Source: Desulfonatronospira sp. (GTDB lineage Bacteria; Desulfobacterota; Desulfovibrionia; Desulfovibrionales; Desulfonatronovibrionaceae). From it: 5,756 bases of DNA. Below the pieces are notes generated by a model. That model was not told the origin of the DNA and ran no database searches. It was given only the letters and a program-made list of their open reading frames with translations. The position numbers were made by a program, and so were the translations under genes. The stretch covers positions 1 to 5,756 of the forward strand of contig PWSL01000098.1 in the NCBI GenBank assembly GCA_003563255.1, read 5' to 3'. Of the stretch, positions 5,421 to 5,756 are shown piece after piece. Every line of letters begins with the position of its first letter. Positions within the stretch are counted from its first letter, which is position 1.

Positions 5421-5499
5421 GGGGACAGGCACCCCGGCACTTATTTTTTATTGAACAAGAAACAAATTAGAAAAATAAGTGCCGGGAGAGCCAGTCCCC
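5421..5499. repeat. Long REP-like palindrome
   Basis: A perfect 16-bp stem, CCCGGCACTTATTTTT (5433-5448) with its complement at 5471-5486, has a 22-base loop. An outer 6-bp stem, GGGGAC (5421-5426) with GTCCCC (5494-5499), lies beyond an internal loop of 6 to 7 bases. The stem-interruption-stem plan is what REP sequences mobilised by REP-associated tyrosine transposases look like. No such transposase is in the window. Confidence 0.75.
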
Positions 5500-5536
5500 G
5501 TGCTCATGGCGTCCTGCAAGGGTTAACCGATATGAT

Positions 5537-5579
5537 GCCCCGAAGGGGCCACTTTTTCCGTGCAAGGTCGCGGAAAAAG
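5537..5579. repeat. Two adjacent hairpins
   Basis: GCCCC-GAA-GGGGC (5537-5549) is followed by CTTTTTCCG (5552-5560) pairing with CGGAAAAAG (5571-5579) around a 10-base loop. No gene is attached, and neither is followed by a T-run on the plus strand. Confidence 0.6.
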
Positions 5580-5623
5580 CCTGGTGACTTACTCCTGAAA
5601 CCCTGACATAAAATACAAGATAC

Positions 5624-5751
5624 TTGGACAGGATTAACAGGATTACAGACCTTTTTGCCCGCCTTCCGGGCGGGATAAAAATGCTTTTCTCTTAATCCAT
5701 CTCATAATCTATGCCTGCCACGCGTCTTTGGCGTGGTTAATCCTGTCAAAA
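5624..5751. mobile_element. Terminal-inverted-repeat element, MITE-like
   Basis: GACAGGATTAA (5627-5637) and TTAATCCTGTC (5737-5747) are perfect 11-base inverted ends about 100 bases apart. AACAGGATTA follows the left end directly, doubling the ACAGGATTA word. Inside are hairpins CCCGCC/GGCGGG (5658-5663/5669-5674) and CCACGC/GCGTGG (5718-5723/5731-5736). It has no coding capacity. The arm sequence matches a dispersed ACAGGATTAACAGG-type repeat known from many environmental bacteria. The right end is near the window edge, so the boundary and any target duplication are uncertain. Confidence 0.55.
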
Positions 5752-5756
5752 AAGCT

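Overview
The window looks like chromosomal DNA of a Gram-negative bacterium of moderate GC content. It carries three intact genes set in unusually repeat-rich spacer DNA. The evidence for Gram-negative is a lipoprotein-type TRAP transporter binding protein and a two-transmembrane cardiolipin synthase. The dispersed GGGGAC(N)GTCCCC-type palindromes, the ACAGGATTAACAGG and ACAGAT repeats, and a bacterial PFK-2/FBPase-2 gene remind me of sulfate reducers of the Desulfobacterota (Desulfovibrionales-like). That placement is an impression from repeat style and gene content, not a proof.

Layout: (1) 125-1570, minus strand: a full-length cardiolipin synthase of the phospholipase D superfamily. (2) 1571-2764: a 1.2 kb spacer without a credible gene, packed with at least a dozen hairpins and repeat units. 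These include a 68-bp direct repeat and, at 2067-2272, a run of paired hairpin units that share architecture and show compensatory base changes. (3) 2765-3985, plus strand: a two-domain 6-phosphofructo-2-kinase/fructose-2,6-bisphosphatase homologue with the catalytic motifs of both domains, a rare find in bacteria. (4) 4161-5234, plus strand: a TRAP-type (DctP family) solute-binding lipoprotein with a good ribosome binding site. No membrane subunits (DctQ/DctM) lie next to it in this window. (5) 5235-5756: a second non-coding repeat area with an 80-bp palindrome and a terminal-inverted-repeat element.

The three genes do not form an obvious pathway. Cardiolipin synthase acts in membrane lipid synthesis, the sugar-phosphate enzyme would make and remove fructose 2,6-bisphosphate if both domains are active, and the TRAP protein captures a solute (probably an organic acid) in the periplasm. 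Cardiolipin synthase is transcribed away from the other two. The PFK-2 and TRAP genes are co-directional with a 175-bp gap and may have separate promoters.

The repeats are the least ordinary part. One element occurs on both sides of the cardiolipin synthase gene (86-121 and 2296-2333). Another occurs on both sides of the PFK-2/TRAP pair (2509-2543 and 5353-5387). The spacer structures look like families of REP-like, probably non-autonomously mobilised elements; no transposase is encoded here.
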